Shown one piece after another: positions 63,137-64,000 of a DNA stretch of 64,000 nucleotides (its first letter is position 1; each line of letters begins with the position of its first letter). Both the position numbers and the translations under genes were made by a program. The notes beneath the pieces are model-generated. The model was given only the letters and a program-made list of their open reading frames with translations. It did no database searches and was not told the DNA's origin. This DNA is from Agrypnia vestita. Taxonomy: Eukaryota > Arthropoda > Insecta > Trichoptera > Phryganeidae. The stretch spans positions 186,001-250,000 of the forward strand of contig JADDOH010023624.1 in the NCBI GenBank assembly GCA_016648135.1, in the 5' to 3' direction.

Positions 63137-63347
63137 AAGGAGTTAAGGTTGGTATTACGGTCGTTAGACATATTTGACTGTAAATAGTTTCGGATATTTT
63201 ATACGAACCGTATGTATTTCCGAGAAGCGAATCTCGACGTTTGATGACGATGATGACGTTGAATAAGTATTCAACGAAACGTCGAGATTCGCTTCTCGGA
63301 AATACATACGGTTCGTATAAAATATCCGAAACTATTTACAGTTAAAT
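63137..63347. mobile_element. Penelope-like foldback insertion with 12-bp target duplication
   Basis: ATGAAGTTTGTG occurs at 63125-63136 and again at 63348-63359. Between them, 63177-63242 and 63277-63342 are perfect 66-bp inverted arms (CTGTAAATAGTTTCGGATAT inwards to CTCGACGTTT). The 34-bp centre holds GATGACGTTGAAT and ATTCAACG, with GAAACGTC at the start of the right arm: a hammerhead-like core with its first base changed. The same repeat in single orientation is at 51662-51800. Confidence 0.8.
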
Positions 63348-63425
63348 ATGAAGTTTGTGGTCGGAAATTTTAACAAAATATTATTTATGTTAGTAGGTGT
63401 AGGTGTAGCACTAAAATATACTTTT

Positions 63426-63470
63426 TTGTCTACCAGTTTCGAGACCTAACCCATCTCTTCGTCAGGACAA
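63426..63470 (-). ncRNA. Hammerhead-ribozyme-like motif, well formed
   Basis: On the minus strand: helix I TTGTC/GACAA, five of five pairs; core CTGACGA; helix II GAGA/TCTC; GAAAC; TG; cleavage triplet GTA. Helix III has two pairs. One extra A precedes helix II. Confidence 0.55.
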
Positions 63471-63625
63471 CCACTACACTAGCATAAATATCAGGTCAAC
63501 ATGCACATTAGTTGGAGTAACATGCGTGTGAAGAGTATTTTGTGAAGGTTTTGTAATTGTGTAGTGTGTAAGTAATATTATGATTGTGGTATGTATTGAT
63601 GTCTACATGCTAGTGTAGTGTTTTT

Positions 63626-63666
63626 CCAGACGAAGAGATGGGCTACGTCTCGAAACCGGTAGACAA
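63626..63666 (+). ncRNA. Hammerhead-like motif, core CAGACGA
   Basis: CAGACGA in place of CTGACGA, helix GAGA/TCTC, GAAAC, CG, GTA, GAC. The U-to-A core change should abolish cleavage. Confidence 0.4.
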
Positions 63667-63841
63667 AAAAATAGTGTTTAGCGGTTATATACTAAGATAA
63701 AAAACATTTTGTTAAAATTAATCAATTTTGGTCTATTTTAATTTACGTACCTACCTACATTTTTTTGTTAATTAATTTCGCCGGTAGAGTCGCAATAATA
63801 CTATAGTAGTATTGATGTCTACATACTAGTGTAGTGCTTTT

Positions 63842-63880
63842 CCAGATGAAGAGACGGGTTACGTCTCGAAACCGGTAGAC
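63842..63880 (+). ncRNA. Hammerhead-like motif, core CAGATGA, perfect helix II
   Basis: CAGATGA (63843-63849), A, helix GAGACG/CGTCTC (six of six, loop GGTTA), GAAAC (63868-63872), CG, GTA, GAC. It shares the core change with the motif 216 bp upstream, so the change predates the tandem duplication. Confidence 0.45.
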
Positions 63881-64000
63881 ACAAAAGTAGTGTTCAGTGG
63901 TTTTATACTACCATAAATAACATTTTGTTAAAATTAATCATATTTGGTCTATATTTTACGTACCTACCTACATTTTTTGTTGTTAACTAATTTCGCCGGT

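Larger units (their letters stand above)
63420..64000. mobile_element. Penelope-like terminal repeats, inverted and tandem, running off the window
   Basis: A minus-oriented end (63420-63470) faces a plus-oriented end at 63626-63670. From 63593 (GTATTGATGTCTACATGCTA) a 216-bp unit is repeated directly from 63809 (GTATTGATGTCTACATACTA) to the window edge at AATTTCGCCGGT. Tandem and inverted terminal repeats are characteristic of PLE insertions. The reverse transcriptase, if present, would lie beyond 64000. Confidence 0.65.

Noticed and set aside
1..64000. CRISPR array, rRNA or operon structure
   Set aside because: No regularly spaced identical repeats with unique spacers, no rRNA-like conserved blocks and no adjacent same-strand coding genes; the window is eukaryotic and transposon-rich.

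Overview
This window looks like intergenic or long-intron DNA from an insect, most likely a moth or butterfly. It is AT-rich, has no long open frames, no bacterial-type gene packing and no recognisable host protein-coding exon. The order-level guess (Lepidoptera, moderate confidence) rests on the mix of mobile elements: Helitrons starting TCTATACTAATAT, LINE tails encoding a WFGHVERM block and ending SAYPCGETA-stop, tRNA-derived SINEs, mariner and hAT elements, and Penelope-like (PLE) terminal repeats. All homology calls come from reading the sequence and comparing copies inside the window.

Almost everything that can be named is a mobile element or its remains. LINE ORF2 C-terminal fragments occur at about 5.3, 6.7, 7.2, 13.3, 17.6, 32.1, 45.7-46.3, 49.2, 49.5, 57.5, 57.9-58.5 and 60.1 kb. 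LINE 3' tails lie at 3.2, 17.0, 24.0, 39.7, 40.7 and 61 kb. SINE family 1 has six copies and SINE family 2 has two. Five Helitrons have well-defined ends (18.3, 21.0, 37.8, 42.1 and 55.6 kb). Two mariners are internally deleted (44.0 and 62.0 kb). One hAT-like element has an 8-bp target duplication (37.7 kb). One element with subterminal repeats encodes a MADF-like domain (9.8-10.4 kb). MITE and foldback families, called here A, B/K, C, D, E and I, recur with several copies each. Nesting is common: SINE in MITE, Helitron in PLE, Helitron in hAT, LINE in Helitron, MITE A in repeat B, and a 289-bp element inside a LINE.

The most interesting theme is a set of short Penelope-like terminal repeats carrying hammerhead-ribozyme-like motifs: CTGANGA, a 4-7 bp helix II, GAAAC, then GTH after 0-2 nt. 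The best are at 23647-23689, 29058-29098, 51755-51794 and 63426-63470, with weaker ones at 12.0/12.4, 20.5, 20.9, 23.8, 42.4, 63.6 and 63.8 kb. Several of these repeats form long inverted pairs. Two foldback insertions (11956-12522 and 63137-63347) are flanked by exact 12-bp direct repeats, which indicates insertion as discrete units. Minimal hammerheads in PLE terminal repeats are known in animals; the foldback units with target duplications are the part worth a second look.

Between the elements lie unique, GC-richer islands (for example 2.9-3.1, 6.0-6.3, 14.3-14.7, 17.15-17.45, 29.4-29.7 and 39.0-39.6 kb). They could be regulatory sequence of a neighbouring gene, but nothing in them identifies one. 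No rRNA, genuine tRNA gene, CRISPR array or operon is present.
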